From the NCBI GenBank assembly GCA_964437735.1, contig CAYTID010000101.1:1-7105 (forward strand): a stretch of 7,105 bases of DNA, written 5' to 3'. A program made the position numbers and the translations under genes. This document shows positions 7,096 through 7,105 of the stretch, piece after piece. The DNA comes from CAYTID01 sp964437735 (lineage in GTDB: Bacteria > Bacteroidota > Ignavibacteria > UBA10030 > BY39). The stretch's first letter is position 1, and every line of letters starts with the position of its first letter. The notes beneath the pieces were generated by a model. The model was not told the origin of the DNA and made no database searches. It saw nothing but the letters and a program-made list of their open reading frames with translations.

Positions 7096-7105
7096 ATAAG
7101 AAATG

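Overview
The window looks like ordinary chromosomal DNA from an AT-rich bacterium, probably of the Bacteroidota/Chlorobiota/Ignavibacteriota group. That placement is an inference. It rests on the style of the proteins, the near absence of Shine-Dalgarno sequences before most starts, and two candidate promoters of the Bacteroidota TTG-N20-TAnnTTT type. It was not tested by any search, and the exact phylum is uncertain. There is no phage, CRISPR array, tRNA or rRNA, and no complete insertion sequence.

Layout: five genes read leftward on the minus strand, and one reads rightward at the far end. In transcription order the minus-strand genes are uridine kinase (5851-5204), an M16 zinc peptidase of the mitochondrial processing peptidase type (5138-3852), a fold-type I PLP-dependent aminotransferase (3841-2600), NuoG (2595-904) and NuoH (902 to the left edge, cut off by the window). 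Gaps are 65, 10, 4 and 1 bases, so the last four genes are almost certainly one transcript. Uridine kinase may be read through into them or transcribed separately. A 97-base divergent spacer (5852-5948) separates uridine kinase from a membrane-anchored family 2 glycosyltransferase (5949-7046), which ends at a strong hairpin terminator (7053-7095).

How the genes work together: NuoG and NuoH are parts of respiratory complex I. NuoG is the peripheral-arm subunit carrying most of the iron-sulfur chain, and NuoH is the membrane subunit forming the quinone chamber. The usual upstream partners, NuoE and NuoF, are not beside NuoG. Their place is taken by the aminotransferase and the peptidase, which have no known direct role in complex I. 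Uridine kinase (pyrimidine salvage) and the glycosyltransferase (probably envelope lipid or polysaccharide) appear unrelated to respiration.

I found no convincing new biological system. The points most worth a second look are the unusual gene order before nuoG, a NuoG that keeps every iron-sulfur ligand set (including the optional N7 set) but has a much shortened C-terminal domain, a matched pair of candidate promoters, and a terminal palindrome that resembles an insertion-sequence end or a dispersed terminator repeat.
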